Part shown: piece after piece, positions 10,644 to 21,100 of the stretch | How positions within the stretch are numbered: the stretch's first letter is position 1 | Layout of the letters: the number at the start of each line of letters is the position of its first letter | Assembly (NCBI GenBank): GCA_029298735.1 | Contig: JANSLP010000074.1 | Location: 62,001-126,000, forward strand | Origin: Ophiostoma sp. CBS 140.51 | Taxonomy: Eukaryota; Ascomycota; Sordariomycetes; Ophiostomatales; Ophiostomataceae | DNA: 64,000 bases | Direction: 5' to 3' | The notes under the pieces: model-generated | Database searches by the model: none | What the model saw: only the letters and a program-made list of their open reading frames with translations | What the model was told of the DNA's origin: nothing | Program-made: the position numbers and the translations under genes

Positions 10644-11799
10644 ATGGCTGCACCAACATCCTACATTGACCGGGCACTACCCAAGGTGAGTTTTCATGTT
10701 TGCACTATTTTGCACTTACCTGAAATTCATTCTGACGCGCGCGTTGTAGATCTCCCTCCATGACTTTGAGAACCGCATCGACGAGATCACCACCGAGCTC
10801 TGCGACGCCGCCGAGAACGTCGGTTTTTTTGCCCTCGTCGGTCACGACATCACCGAAGAAGAGGTCGATAGCATCTTTGACACGTCCGAGTCGTTTTTCG
10901 CGCTGCCCGACGAGGTCAAGGCCACGGTCCCCTGGAACAACAAGAACGTCGGCTGGGAGAAGAAGAACCAGATCCGCCCCAGCACGGGCGCCGCCGACAA
11001 CAAGGAGTCGTACCAGATGCAGTTTGGCGAGAACATGACCACGGGCGGTCGCGGCACCGCTGACGGCAGTGTTTGGATGGGCGACGACCAGCTGCCCGGG
11101 TTCCAGGCGCGATGCCGCGAGTTTATGAACCGCCTGCAGGCCGTCTCGGAAAAGCTGATGCTCTGCTTTGCGCGTGGCCTCGGCTTCCCCGACGACTACT
11201 TTATCAAGTTCCACGACGCCCGCCGGCCCAACTGCCAGACCGTGCTGCGGATGCTGCACTACTTTGAGACACCGCTCCCTCCCTCGGATGGCTCAGCGCC
11301 CACCGAAGTGTACCACCGTGCCGGTGCCCACGCCGACTGGGATTTGTTGACGCTCCTGTTCCAGCGCCAGGGCCAGTCCGGCCTCGAGATTTGCCCCGGT
11401 CGCGAAGCCGTCACCGAGTTTGCGCTCGGTGACACCTGGACGCGCGTCGACCCCGAACCCGGCAGTATTGTCTGCAACATTGGCGACTTGCTCATGAGCT
11501 GGTCCGATGACCGCTTCAAGTCCACCTTCCACCGCGTCAAGGCACCCTGCGAGCCGGGCGACTACTACGGCGAGCGCTACAGCATCGCCTTTTTTAACCA
11601 GCCCTGCTCCGACGCCGTGATTCAGGGCCCCCTCAAGAAGTACCCGGCCGTGACGGGCGCGCAGTTTACGCAGAATGCCATGGATCGGCACTTTGCTGCG
11701 CTGCAGGCGAAGCTGGCGGCCGAGAAGGGGGAGTCGACGACGTTGGCGCCGGTGCCGGCAGCTCCTGCTGCTACTGCATCGGTGCAGGCGGCTGCCTAA
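10644..11799 (+). CDS. 2-oxoglutarate/Fe(II) dioxygenase (isopenicillin N synthase-like)
   Basis: Two exons, 10644-10685 and 10750-11799, with a 64-nt intron (GTGAGT to TTGTAG), giving 363 aa. The short first exon encodes MAAPTSYIDRALPK. The N-terminal DIOX_N region follows (VGFFALVGHDI). The C-terminal double-stranded beta-helix has the full facial triad: H208-x-D210 in GAHADWDLL, and H274 in FHRVKAP. The 2-oxoglutarate-binding RxS is R289-S291 in ERYSIAFF. The enzyme should hydroxylate, desaturate or cyclise a small molecule; the substrate is not predictable. The last 30 residues are a low-complexity Ala/Pro tail. It lies 391 bases before the Zn2Cys6 regulator on the same strand and is probably cytosolic. 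Confidence 0.92.
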
Positions 11800-12190
11800 G
11801 GAAGGAGGAGTCGTGGAACGGAGTGACGTGTTTCGATTGCGACTTTGTTTTGTAGCTTTTGCATAGTTTTTTGAGAATCAAAACTGTCATGTCAAATAGA
11901 CGCGTCAAATTGTCCAGTGCTCGTCATGCGCTATGACCTCGCTGTAATGCCGTAGCTACAGGGGCCTGTTAGGGCTGTAAAATCCTTCGATCCTTTGAAA
12001 AAACTTCGGGCCCGCTGTTCCAAATTCGGAAAGTACGGGCCCGAGATTTCCCAAGTTGGGAATTCTCTCATGTATAACAACCTCCCATCGTTCCTTCCGT
12101 CATGGAGGTGACATGATTACACCTCCTTTTACATATTTTCTTGCAAATTCATGATAATTATTGTTGTTTTCACCCTCCCACACACCCTCC
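11800..12190. other. Intergenic between dioxygenase and regulator
   Basis: This holds the 3' end of the dioxygenase gene and the promoter of the Zn2Cys6 gene, including the palindromic sites listed separately at 12007-12062. Confidence 0.55.
12007..12062. promoter_or_regulatory. Two CGGGCCCG palindromes and a TTCCCAA/TTGGGAA dyad
   Basis: CGGGCCCG occurs at 12007-12014 and again at 12036-12043. Both are inverted CGG half-sites of the kind bound by Zn2Cys6 dimers, 29 bases apart. A perfect 7+1+7 dyad (TTCCCAAGTTGGGAA) follows at 12048-12062. All lie 130-185 bases before the start of the Zn2Cys6 gene, so autoregulation is possible. The sites are seen directly; binding is inference. Confidence 0.45.
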
Positions 12191-14743
12191 ATGGATACCT
12201 CGCAACCAACCACACAAAAACACGCCTGTGCAAGCTGTGCACGACGCAAGATCCGCTGCGACCGGCGCCAGCCGTGCTCCAACTGTGTGGCCCACGCACG
12301 CATGACGGCTCGGCGGAGTCGTCACCGAGATGATACATCTTCACAAGAACTGGACGTGGACTGCGTCTATGTTGAGCCACCACCAGTACAGAGACACCGG
12401 CGCAAGATGGCACGCGCCGTCCCATCATCGACAGTCGCCGACGAACTCATCGACCGGCTGCGGATGTACGAAGACCTCTTGCAAAAGAATGGAATATCTG
12501 CGCCTGATTCTCTTTCCCAAAAGGAGCTTACGTTTCTTCAAAAACCCTTGCCACGCCCACGATCTCGTGAGAGTAACGAGGACGACGACAACGACAGTGA
12601 CGACCGCGTGTGGATTGCCTCACCATGGGAAGTCAAAATGGCCATGCACAAGGGCCTGACAACAGCCTCGATATCGACTGCCCAGACACCATCTTCTGGC
12701 GCAGAAACTCTCATTGTGTCAGAGACGGGAACAGAAGGGGCAGAAGCATGGCCTGTAGTGGCCCACGAAGATGCAGCCGACGAGGAGCTGGATCTCTGGC
12801 AGTCGCTGCCACCTGAGCTCAGAAACCCGCCCGTCTCGAGTGTCTTTGCACGACGCTTCTTTGGACAAAAGACGGGAGAGGAGCGTGCCACCGACGACAG
12901 AGGACTTCCGCCATTGAATGTGACCACTGCAAGCACCCTCTTCGGTACCACACACCCCGAGCCCGTGGCCCACCCGGAGCCGCGGATGATCCTTCATCTA
13001 TGGCAGACATTCATCGATAACGTCAACCCCGTCATGCGCATTGTCCATGTTCCGACGACACATCAGCAGATTGTCGACGCCAGCTGGGACGCTGCCAATG
13101 CTCCACCAGCCACGGGTGCACTGATGTTTGCCATCTATGCTCTGGCCCTGACATCAATGACGGCCACCGAGTATGCCGACATGTTTGCCAACACAAAGAC
13201 AAGGCAGACACCCCAGACGGAACCGCCGCCAAAGAGCGAGCTGCTCACAAGATACCGTATGGGTGCCATGCAGTGTTTGGTTGATGCTGGCGTATTGACG
13301 ACGCGTCGACTGGACGTCTTGCGGGCCTTCACGCTGCTCATTCTGGCCGAGCCGGATTCGGAGCTGTCGAGCACATTGGCATCCATGGCCGTGCACCTCG
13401 GTCTCAAGTTGGGTCTACACCGAGAGTCGCACTCCAATGCAGCATCTGGTGGCACGGGCAACCTTTCCTTCTTTGATAGCGAGATGAGTGTCCGCCTCTG
13501 GTGGCAGATCCGCGGTATCGACGCCCGCATGCGCCAGGCTGTTAGCTTGAGCTACACTAACAGCCTCAGCACCATGGGCGGCAATCAGCCCAGCAGCATT
13601 GCCAACGGCGGCAACTACTTTGGTAGTGGCACTCTCCCACCCTCTGACCTCGACGATCTGCGGCTGCCTCTCAATGTCAATGACACTGACTTACATCCGG
13701 ACATGACGTGTGCACCCGTCGAGCACGCAGGTCCCACCGAGATGCTGTACGTCCGTGTCAAGTACCACACAGCACTGTGGATGCGCGCCTTTGCTCAAAA
13801 GAAGTTTGCCTCGGGAAGCAGTGGCGGATTGGGCGACATCTCCACACCTTCGGGCCACCTGTACCGCACGCAGACGCTGCCGGCCATGAAAAACCGTGCC
13901 ATTGACGAGCTCGAGCAGCTCTACACGGACATTTGCCACCGCTTTGCTGACCCGCGTATCCCACTACACGCCGTCAGTTCGAGCATGGCCCGCATGGCCG
14001 TTGCACAGCTACGGTTCCAGGCATATCATCCACGGACATCAGCTGCCCAGCCACCATCTCTACCACCGACTGCCAACGGAGGATATGTGTACTTAGCCCC
14101 GGCCTTCTCGAGACATAACGCTGATGCTACATTCCGGCACGCACTGAGTATCCTCGAGATGTGCTTTGTGTGCCGGCAGGTGGCCAGTGTGGGCAACGGA
14201 TTCGCGGCGTTCCAGTTGCTGGCCGATGTGGTGATGCGTGTTGTCATGGATGCGACGGTCTATGTGTTGTGCATGCTGCGGATACGGACTGGCGGTGTTG
14301 ACTCACATGAAGAAGAGCAGTCTAATATTGACTTGGCTTGGCGCATGGTCGAGCTCTTCTACAAGGAGTACGATCAGGACATGGCTGCTGCCACGAATGA
14401 CTACGAGCAGCATTTCCTGCACCTGCACCAGGACCACGACCGCCCACAAAGCCCAGGAAACAATGACGAAGCAGCTGAAGAAACAAGGAAATTGGCAGCT
14501 GGAGCCTCGTTTGTAACAGCTTTTACAGACTTGACCTTGGAAGCATGGAATGCTCGCGAGAAGGCTTGTCTTGGGATGGAAACAGGGACAGTAACCACGC
14601 CAGGGTTTATTGCTGAACTGCAAGCCAAGAAGGCATCTTTGGACCAGTCTTCAGCGGCCGTGTCGGGCTGGGGCGAGATGCTGTTCCAGCAGGACGACTC
14701 GGCCATGGACTGGGAGTATTGGAACAACTTTTTGCGGATGTGA
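12191..14743 (+). CDS. Zn2Cys6 transcription factor with an unusual zinc-cluster spacing
   Basis: Intronless, 850 aa. ATG 12191 (MDTSQPTTQKHAC) was chosen over one 30 bases upstream because the cluster begins right after it. The first five Cys are canonical (C13-x2-C16-x6-C23-x5-C29-x2-C32), but the sixth is C58, 25 residues later instead of the usual 6-9. No intron with plausible borders would restore normal spacing. The basic segment (ARRKIRCDRRQP) is normal. A fungal_trans middle homology region (PF04082-like) covers roughly residues 265-520, with LHLWQTFIDNVNPVMRIVH near its start and the LGLKLGLHRES block. It is probably the nuclear, pathway-specific regulator of the surrounding oxidoreductases. 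Confidence 0.88.
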   Translation: MDTSQPTTQKHACASCARRKIRCDRRQPCSNCVAHARMTARRSRHRDDTSSQELDVDCVYVEPPPVQRHRRKMARAVPSSTVADELIDRLRMYEDLLQKNGISAPDSLSQKELTFLQKPLPRPRSRESNEDDDNDSDDRVWIASPWEVKMAMHKGLTTASISTAQTPSSGAETLIVSETGTEGAEAWPVVAHEDAADEELDLWQSLPPELRNPPVSSVFARRFFGQKTGEERATDDRGLPPLNVTTASTLFGTTHPEPVAHPEPRMILHLWQTFIDNVNPVMRIVHVPTTHQQIVDASWDAANAPPATGALMFAIYALALTSMTATEYADMFANTKTRQTPQTEPPPKSELLTRYRMGAMQCLVDAGVLTTRRLDVLRAFTLLILAEPDSELSSTLASMAVHLGLKLGLHRESHSNAASGGTGNLSFFDSEMSVRLWWQIRGIDARMRQAVSLSYTNSLSTMGGNQPSSIANGGNYFGSGTLPPSDLDDLRLPLNVNDTDLHPDMTCAPVEHAGPTEMLYVRVKYHTALWMRAFAQKKFASGSSGGLGDISTPSGHLYRTQTLPAMKNRAIDELEQLYTDICHRFADPRIPLHAVSSSMARMAVAQLRFQAYHPRTSAAQPPSLPPTANGGYVYLAPAFSRHNADATFRHALSILEMCFVCRQVASVGNGFAAFQLLADVVMRVVMDATVYVLCMLRIRTGGVDSHEEEQSNIDLAWRMVELFYKEYDQDMAAATNDYEQHFLHLHQDHDRPQSPGNNDEAAEETRKLAAGASFVTAFTDLTLEAWNAREKACLGMETGTVTTPGFIAELQAKKASLDQSSAAVSGWGEMLFQQDDSAMDWEYWNNFLRM

Positions 14744-14902
14744 TGGATCCACCAGCAAATCTATTTGATATCAATGATATATTCATTCACATTCACTCAC
14801 TTCCAACAAACCGACCAACGCTATGCTACTCACTTTTCAACGCCACCAATGCTATGTACACACCGCTCAGAATTTACACAAAAACCATGCCATCTCTCCC
14901 CC
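14744..14902. terminator. Short convergent 3' region
   Basis: 159 bases separate the stops of the Zn2Cys6 gene (plus) and the alcohol dehydrogenase gene (minus). It is AT-rich and must hold both polyadenylation regions. Confidence 0.4.
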
Positions 14903-16051
14903 TCAAATCTTTGATCTGCTTGAAGCCTTTGTCTCCTGGTCCAGCTGAGACTGGTCGATAATGATAGCCGCCTTGCCCTTCAGCTGGCCGCCGTGGACGT
15001 GATGAAGCAGCTCCTCAATCTTGTCTAGGCCGTCGTATGTCTCTGTTTGCACATGCAGGCCATGCTCGGCGATAAAGTCCACCATGGCCTGGCTCTCATC
15101 CGGTGACGCCACGAGCGTGCCGTACAACCGCAGGTCCCTTAAAATAAACTCCTGGAAGGGGATGATAATCTTTTCCGGTTGTGCCACCTGAACAACCGTG
15201 CCGTGGTTTTTGGTGACGGCACACGACAGCGCTGCCGCCTCGGGCACATCTGACAGAACCAGTGTCGCCTCGGCACCGCCGCCCCGTCCGCTGCTGGCCG
15301 TGTTGTTGCCCACAGCCGCCTGCACGGCTGCCACCGTCGCCTCCTGTCCAGCGCGAGCGTCCAGCACGACATCCGCGCCCGAGCTGCGTGTGACTTGCAG
15401 TGCCTCGTCCCGGGCGTCGATACCAATCACCCGAAGGCCCGCACTCCGCGCAAACTGGATGCCCATGTGGCCCAGTCCACCGCCCGACCCTACAATCGCA
15501 ATCCACGATCCCTTGCGTAGTTCGGCTTTCTGGATCGCCTGCTGCACACCACGCCAAATGGTACGTCCAGCACAGGCGAGCGGTGCAGCCGCCAGCAAAG
15601 AGACCTGGTCCGGCAAGTGCGTCGTCCATCGTGCATCCACCCGCGCATACTCGGCAAAGAATCCGTCTGTATCAAAGGCCCCCGTGTTGCCCTCGTACCC
15701 GCCCGTGCAGTACTGCCGCTGGCATTCGGGGCCCTTGGTGCAGGCCACGCAGTGTCCGCACGAGTTGAAAAAGATGCCGCACATGACACGGTCGCCGACC
15801 TTGAATCCGGAAGGGGAGGAACCGACGGCGACGACGGTACCGCTGCCCTCGTGGGAGGCGGTCAGGGGTAACTTATTGCCGCCAAAGACGCCCTCAGTGA
15901 CCATGCTGTCGGTGTGGCAGTAGGAAGCGACCGCGACCTTGACAACCAAGTCGTGGGGGCCGACAATGGTAGGAACAGGTACTGTGTTGATTTGGTAGGG
16001 TTTGCCAAAGGCGACGACCTGGATGGCCTTCATCGAAGTAGGGAAGGCCAT
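14903..16051 (-). CDS. Zinc-dependent alcohol dehydrogenase (MDR family)
   Basis: Intronless, 382 aa. Catalytic zinc ligands are visible as C45-H46 (YCHTD) and H67-E68 (SHEGSG). A Cys-rich structural-zinc-like lobe carries C98, C101, C104, C110 and C115; the spacing after C104 is 5 or 10 residues rather than the usual 7. The NAD(P)-binding Rossmann motif is AIVGSGGGLGHMGIQFA (GxGxxG type), with IGIDARDE after strand 2, where the Asp favours NAD. The family reversibly oxidises alcohols to aldehydes or ketones. No targeting signal is seen. It is convergent with the regulator and ends the oxidoreductase run. A yeast-Adh-like tetrameric enzyme is likely; the substrate is unknown. Confidence 0.92.
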   Translation of the reverse strand: MAFPTSMKAIQVVAFGKPYQINTVPVPTIVGPHDLVVKVAVASYCHTDSMVTEGVFGGNKLPLTASHEGSGTVVAVGSSPSGFKVGDRVMCGIFFNSCGHCVACTKGPECQRQYCTGGYEGNTGAFDTDGFFAEYARVDARWTTHLPDQVSLLAAAPLACAGRTIWRGVQQAIQKAELRKGSWIAIVGSGGGLGHMGIQFARSAGLRVIGIDARDEALQVTRSSGADVVLDARAGQEATVAAVQAAVGNNTASSGRGGGAEATLVLSDVPEAAALSCAVTKNHGTVVQVAQPEKIIIPFQEFILRDLRLYGTLVASPDESQAMVDFIAEHGLHVQTETYDGLDKIEELLHHVHGGQLKGKAAIIIDQSQLDQETKASSRSKI

Positions 16052-16550
16052 GATGGAGGAGGAGGTGCTGTGTGGAGGTGTTGAGAGGTGTTGTTGAGAC
16101 CGTGATGAGCGGAGACGAGAGAGTGCAAGTAAATAGACGTCACAGAGAAATCAATACACAAGAATGAAAGGAGAATAAAAATTAGAACTCAATTTACAAT
16201 TCAAGAAATCAGAATGGTGAAGACCTCCAATACTGCCGCGACACCCGTTCTCCATCTTTCATCCTGAGCTGTCGGATGTTTGTCGTCCCCCGCAGGGTGG
16301 ATCCGGGCCACTTACAGGCGCCATGATGCAGCTCTTTTGCTTACATCCCACCACGGAAATCAGTATCCTGGGGTTGATTTTGGGGTAGTTTTGGAGATAC
16401 ATTGACGGTTTGTGGGGAGAAAAGGCTACCAATACCCCGTAAATACTCCGCATTACTCCGACCAACCACACTGAACCGATGTCAACGTCAACCGCCGTCG
16501 TAAACATCGTCAGCATACATCGCCGCCGTCTAGTCGACTTCGTCAACTCG
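16052..16550. other. Intergenic, promoter of the alcohol dehydrogenase gene
   Basis: About 500 bases between two tandem minus-strand genes. No gene or clear repeat seen. Confidence 0.5.
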
Positions 16551-17202
16551 TCAGCCCGTTACAGTAAAGTAATTCCCCGCCACCGGCGCGCCTAGTTGCG
16601 CCGCCACCGCAAAATCTGCCAGCTTGAACCCCATCCGGCTCTTGACCACCGACGCCTGTGCGGCCGGTACCGCAAAACCAGCGGGCTGGACAAACAGGAC
16701 CTCGACGTAGTGGTGCGGGTGAGCCGGGTTTTCTTTGGGGGGAGCGGGTCCCATGTAGGAGGCCGGGCCGGTGGCCGTCGATGTCAAAGAGGGGCCGCTC
16801 CCACTGACTTTAAAGTCCTGGATCATGGCATGCAGCAGAGTGTTGCGGGAGGTTCCCGAGGGGCTGTACTGTCAGTGAGGCTCAAAATAAGATGGGAGGA
16901 GGCGTGGCCTACACATCCAGGTCAATCATGACAAAAAGGTACGTCTCTGTGGCATTGGCGCCGGCGAAGCTAATCGTGGGCTGCTTTGTAGTATCTGTCT
17001 GTTGAGTGAATGGCTCTCAATTGCTGGTTAAGAACAGTGAATGCGCACCTTCTTTGGCCAGACTGGTGCCGGCCGGCGACACGGCCTTGCTGCCGAAAGA
17101 TACATCGAGGTGTGTAGCCACGCTCGGCGTGAAACCGTCGGGCGTCTGGGCGGCGACGAGGCCTGCAGCCGTTGCGACGAGGGTGAGAATTGACGTCTTC
17201 AT
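16551..17202 (-). CDS. Secreted phosphatidylethanolamine-binding-like protein (PEBP/YbhB)
   Basis: Three exons, 17202-17049, 16994-16913 and 16863-16551, with introns of 54 nt (GTGCGC) and 49 nt (GTAGGC). The phases fit exactly, giving 182 aa. MKTSILTLVATAAGLVAAQ is a signal peptide. The PEBP signature is rebuilt only by splicing: YLFVMIDLDVPSG, which matches the family's DPDAPS region, then LLHAMIQDF and a later HPHHYVEVLF block. Fungal secreted PEBPs of this size are common, small and poorly characterised; suggested roles include binding of lipids or protease inhibition. Confidence is good for the family and low for function. It is tandem with the PAH gene upstream. Confidence 0.83.
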
Positions 17203-17556
17203 GATGTTGCGTTGTATCACTTGGATGTCGATGTGAATAAGGTTGAAGATGCTTCACAAGCAAGTGTCAATCACGTCTTTGGAACCTCTCACTTTGAATC
17301 GAAAACGACACAGAGCGGAGAGAGGTGCAATTTACACCGGCTCAAGTTGTGACGGTAAAACTGGAAGATGCACTTTCCCCAGATCTGCTTCCGTGTTCTC
17401 GGCAGTCGAGCTCAAGCGGTGCCCATAATATAATGTTTGTTTAATAAGCACCGGCTATTAATAGAAGTGGCAGCCAATGTTCCAAGAGATCATATGTGTA
17501 TTCCAAAAAGATATTAACGCTAGATTGTGTCCTCCAAGTTCATATGCCCTCCATCC
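17203..17556. other. Intergenic, promoter of the PEBP gene
   Basis: 354 bases between tandem minus-strand genes. No gene seen. Confidence 0.5.
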
Positions 17557-18090
17557 TCAACGCTTCCCACGATTGGGTGACCGTCCACTGTCGTGGCCAG
17601 TCTTCTTGCCATGTACCGTCGTGTCCCCATCTGGCGTTGTGATGCGCACCGTATCCAGTTTGTTCTCTGACTCGTGCCTCACACCGTAGCCGGTCGGCAT
17701 AAACGCGTCAAAACCATTGATAAGATCGGGGTAGCCGGCAAAGATGCTGGAGATGCGCCGCATCGTGTCCGGCATGTTCCTCTTCTTCTTTTGGTAGTCG
17801 CCTAGAATGTCAAGAAACTTGTTGTACAGCTCGGGCTTGTCGTGGAGACGTGCCTTGACCTGGTCGACATACGAGAGGGCGTCCTGGAGACTATGTCAGT
17901 AAATGATTGTTTATAAATGTCTGCTGGTGGTCGAGAATACTCACATTCAACTCTGGTTTCTTTTCGTCCTTCTTCCTGGCGTCCCCTGCCTCCTTTTCTA
18001 CCGCCGCTCTGCTCCCCCTGATCAGAACAGTCGGTATTTGTCGCTCTGCTTGTCCCTTTCCTTTCGACACAGGTCGTCTTCATTCGATAT
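17557..18090 (-). CDS. Single paired-amphipathic-helix (Sin3 PAH) protein, 5' end unresolved
   Basis: The last exon, 17883-17557, encodes a PAH domain: DALSYVDQVKAR, then YNKFLDILGDYQ and IFAGYPDLINGFDAFMP. These match the two amphipathic helices and the loop of Sin3 PAH repeats. A 61-nt intron (GTGAGT; CTGAC before CTCCAG) joins it in phase 0 to an upstream exon ending KKPELN, equivalent to the start of PAH helix 1. That exon is open only to a TGA near 18085 and shows no in-frame ATG, and the AAA ATPase gene ends at 18109. So either another short 5' exon exists, or this is a fragment. A full Sin3 has three or more PAH domains and a HID; none of that is here. The PAH call is firm; an intact gene is uncertain. 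Confidence 0.6.
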
Positions 18091-18108
18091 TAGCCGGTCC
18101 CACTCCAC

Positions 18109-21100
18109 TTAGTAGTCCCGGCTTCCACCGCGCGGTGTACCCGTCGACGGCGGCGGGCTCTGGTACGAAGAGGGGCCGGGGCCGGCGTACCTTGAGGGGG
18201 GATCGTAGTCGGACTTGCGGCCGCGCTCGCGCTCATGGTCAGGGCTGGCGGCGTCACGAGAGTCGCGCACGTCCCGACTGTCGCGGGTATCACGGGGAGT
18301 GGAGACAGTATCGGCCGGTGTCGGCGTGTCATCGTGGTAGCTAGAGCCAGGACGGTCCCTCCCGTCATGATCACGGCCTGACCGAGTCGGTGTCCGGTTA
18401 CGGTTAACCCGCTTGTCAAAGTCGCTACCACCACCGCCACCACCGCCACCACGGGAACGAGCCGACGAAGGTGGTGCACGGTCATAGTGGTAACCGTCGT
18501 CCCGGTCACGGTCACGGTCGTCGTATCCCCGGTCCCGATCACGATCTCTCTCATCGTACGGCCGGTCACGATCGTAACCAGCAGTGGACCGTGGCGAGTA
18601 GCCTCCCTCGTAGTCACCACCGTTACGACGACGGAACTCTTGGAGACCGGCACCACCGCGAACGGAACCACCGCCGTTGTAGTCGTGGTCGCCGCGGCGG
18701 TCTCGGTCATCATACCGATCGCGGTCACGAATGTCTCTGTCACGGTCGCGGTCGCCACCACTGTAGCGGCTGCCAGTGTCGTAGCCACGGTCACGGTCAT
18801 CCCGGCGACGGTCATAGTCGTCACCTCCCCGACGGGTGCTTTGGGGTGTCCGTGGAGCCGGGCTCATGGGACCACCGAAGCGGCGAGACGAGGAGGTCCC
18901 GCGGTAGTCATCATCGGCCGGGCGGCGCACCTGAAGCTGCATGTCCCGTTCTCTGTCTCGTTCCCGCTCTCTGTCGCGCTCTCTCTCACGTTCTCTCTCC
19001 CGCTGCGAGGCAAAGTCTGGGTCCTCGTTGGCGACGTGCTCGTCCGCACGGATGCGGTCAATCTTGGCCAGGTGCTTGTCGTCGGCACCACGGGCATCGG
19101 TCATGTACCGTTCAAAACGCAGCGTGGCGCTAGCCACCTTTTGGAACTGCTCGTCGCTCAATACGGCAGCACCAATGTCCGGTGGTACCTTGCTGTTGTC
19201 CTTGCCCTGCTGGGAGCGTTGGATCCAGGCCTGGCGCTTGTCATAAAAGGCAAGGGACGATGCAATCTGGAAGGCGTTGCGGATCTGCCGGCCGTTCCAG
19301 CGGCCCTGCTTGTTGCGATCGTAATGATCTTCGGCAAACTCCATGACTTTATCGCGGTTGACGATGAGATGGTGGGCGAGCTCGTCCGTTTCTTCACGGC
19401 GACCCACACGGTCGTCGTCGTCGTCACCATATTCACTCGCGCGGCTTGTTGACCCACCGCCTTCTTTGCGGCGCTCCGACTGCTCGCGCTTGCGGATCTC
19501 GTGACGTTTGCGGTCAATCTCCTCGATGCGGTTAATGTTCATTTCGAAAATCTGGAGGGTCTGCTGGCGGTCGAGCGGCGGGTAGTAGAGGCTCATGTGG
19601 ATACGGGACTTGAAGGCCTCGTCGAGAGTGCCGACACGGTTGGTCGTCAAGAACAAAATACCGCTGTAGTATTCGAGAACTCGCAAAAAGACGGACACGA
19701 GAGCGTTGCGCTTGAGATCGTCGCGGGTACGTTCCGCCAAGAAAATGTCAGCCTCGTCAAGCAGCAAGATACAGTCCCAGAGATGGGCAAGGCGGAAGAT
19801 CTCCTCGAGAGACCGCTCGACTTCCTTGGGTGTGAAACCAAGGTCACCGCAAGTGATGACGAACAGAGGCTGCTGTTTGGACTGCGCAACAGCCTCGGCA
19901 GTGGCGGTCTTACCAACACCGGGCACGCCGTGCAGCAGGATGACCAGACCCTCACCCTTGCCTTGAATGAGATCCTGACCGAGACTGAAATGGCGCGGGC
20001 TCTTGATCTCTTTCTTGCGGAAGTGGCTGTCGACAAGAGCCATGACCATCTCCTTGTGATGCTCGGCGATTTTGAGGTTCTCAAAGACATTGGACTGCTG
20101 CTCAATCTTCGACAAGTAGTGGACGTCGAGCTGGACAAACTTGCGGTCGCGCAGGACATAGGCCATGACACGGCCGGGCAGGAGTTGCAGGTTCTCTTCG
20201 CTGAGCTCGTACCGGGTATCGGTGTTGCCGGCCATGTAGGCCACGAGGAAGGGATCCTTGTCGGCGTAGTCGTTGGTCTCAACGGCGTGGGCACCATCAC
20301 GCATCTGGGTGGTCTCAGCAGTACGGTGGACAACGCGCGTCCGTTTGGAGTCAGACCACTGGATGACAGTCATGTCGTCTTCAAATGCCGTGGTCCACTC
20401 CTCGTCCATCCGCGAGGGCTCCTTGAACGTCGGCTTCCAGCTGGGCAGGGCTTGGAGGGCGGCCTTGAAGTCGACAATGACGCTGCTGTCAATGTGCTCC
20501 GGGTGCTTCATGAGGTCGCCATTGTTGTCGGTCAGCGTGTCGCCGTTCGGGCTGGTGGTCAATGTCCAGCCGCGGTAGTACAAGTGGCGGGCCTGGACAT
20601 AAGTTTGGAAATCCTTGCCGGCGGGCCTCAGACGGTCGGGGCCCTGGCTGCTCGTTCCTTTGTTCGAGCTGTTGTGGTACCGAATCGGGTACACGGGCAG
20701 CGTCTTGATGTCCCATTCGCCCTCGTACGGCTGCACATCAAAGCGGTACTTAACCGGACCATAGTTCTTGCCGTCATAGTCAATGTAGAAACACGAGATG
20801 TAGAAACGGTGGTTCTTGTCGTACTCCTCAGAGCAGGTATCGCTGATGCTGGGCGGGTTCGTGTACTGGATCTTCCAGATGGGCTGGTACACGGCGGCCG
20901 TGGCGTTGGTGGCAGGGGGAGCGTTGGTCGAGCCAGTAAATTCAGACTGCGTGGGCGAGTAGACAACATCGCCCGGGTGGAAGAGGTAGGCCAGGTCCGA
21001 GTAGCGGATGCGTTGTTTGCTGGTGCCCTTGTACAGGTCAGACAGATGCATAATGTTCTTGTCAACAAAGTCGACGTAGCACTGAAGGTGCTCAATGGCC

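Noticed and set aside
12161..12190. Upstream in-frame ATG of the Zn2Cys6 gene
   Set aside because: It adds ten residues before the zinc cluster without conservation signs; the ATG at 12191 is closer to the usual start.
18471..19133. Plus-strand frame rich in His and Arg opposite the RD tail
   Set aside because: It is the complementary reading of a coding repeat.
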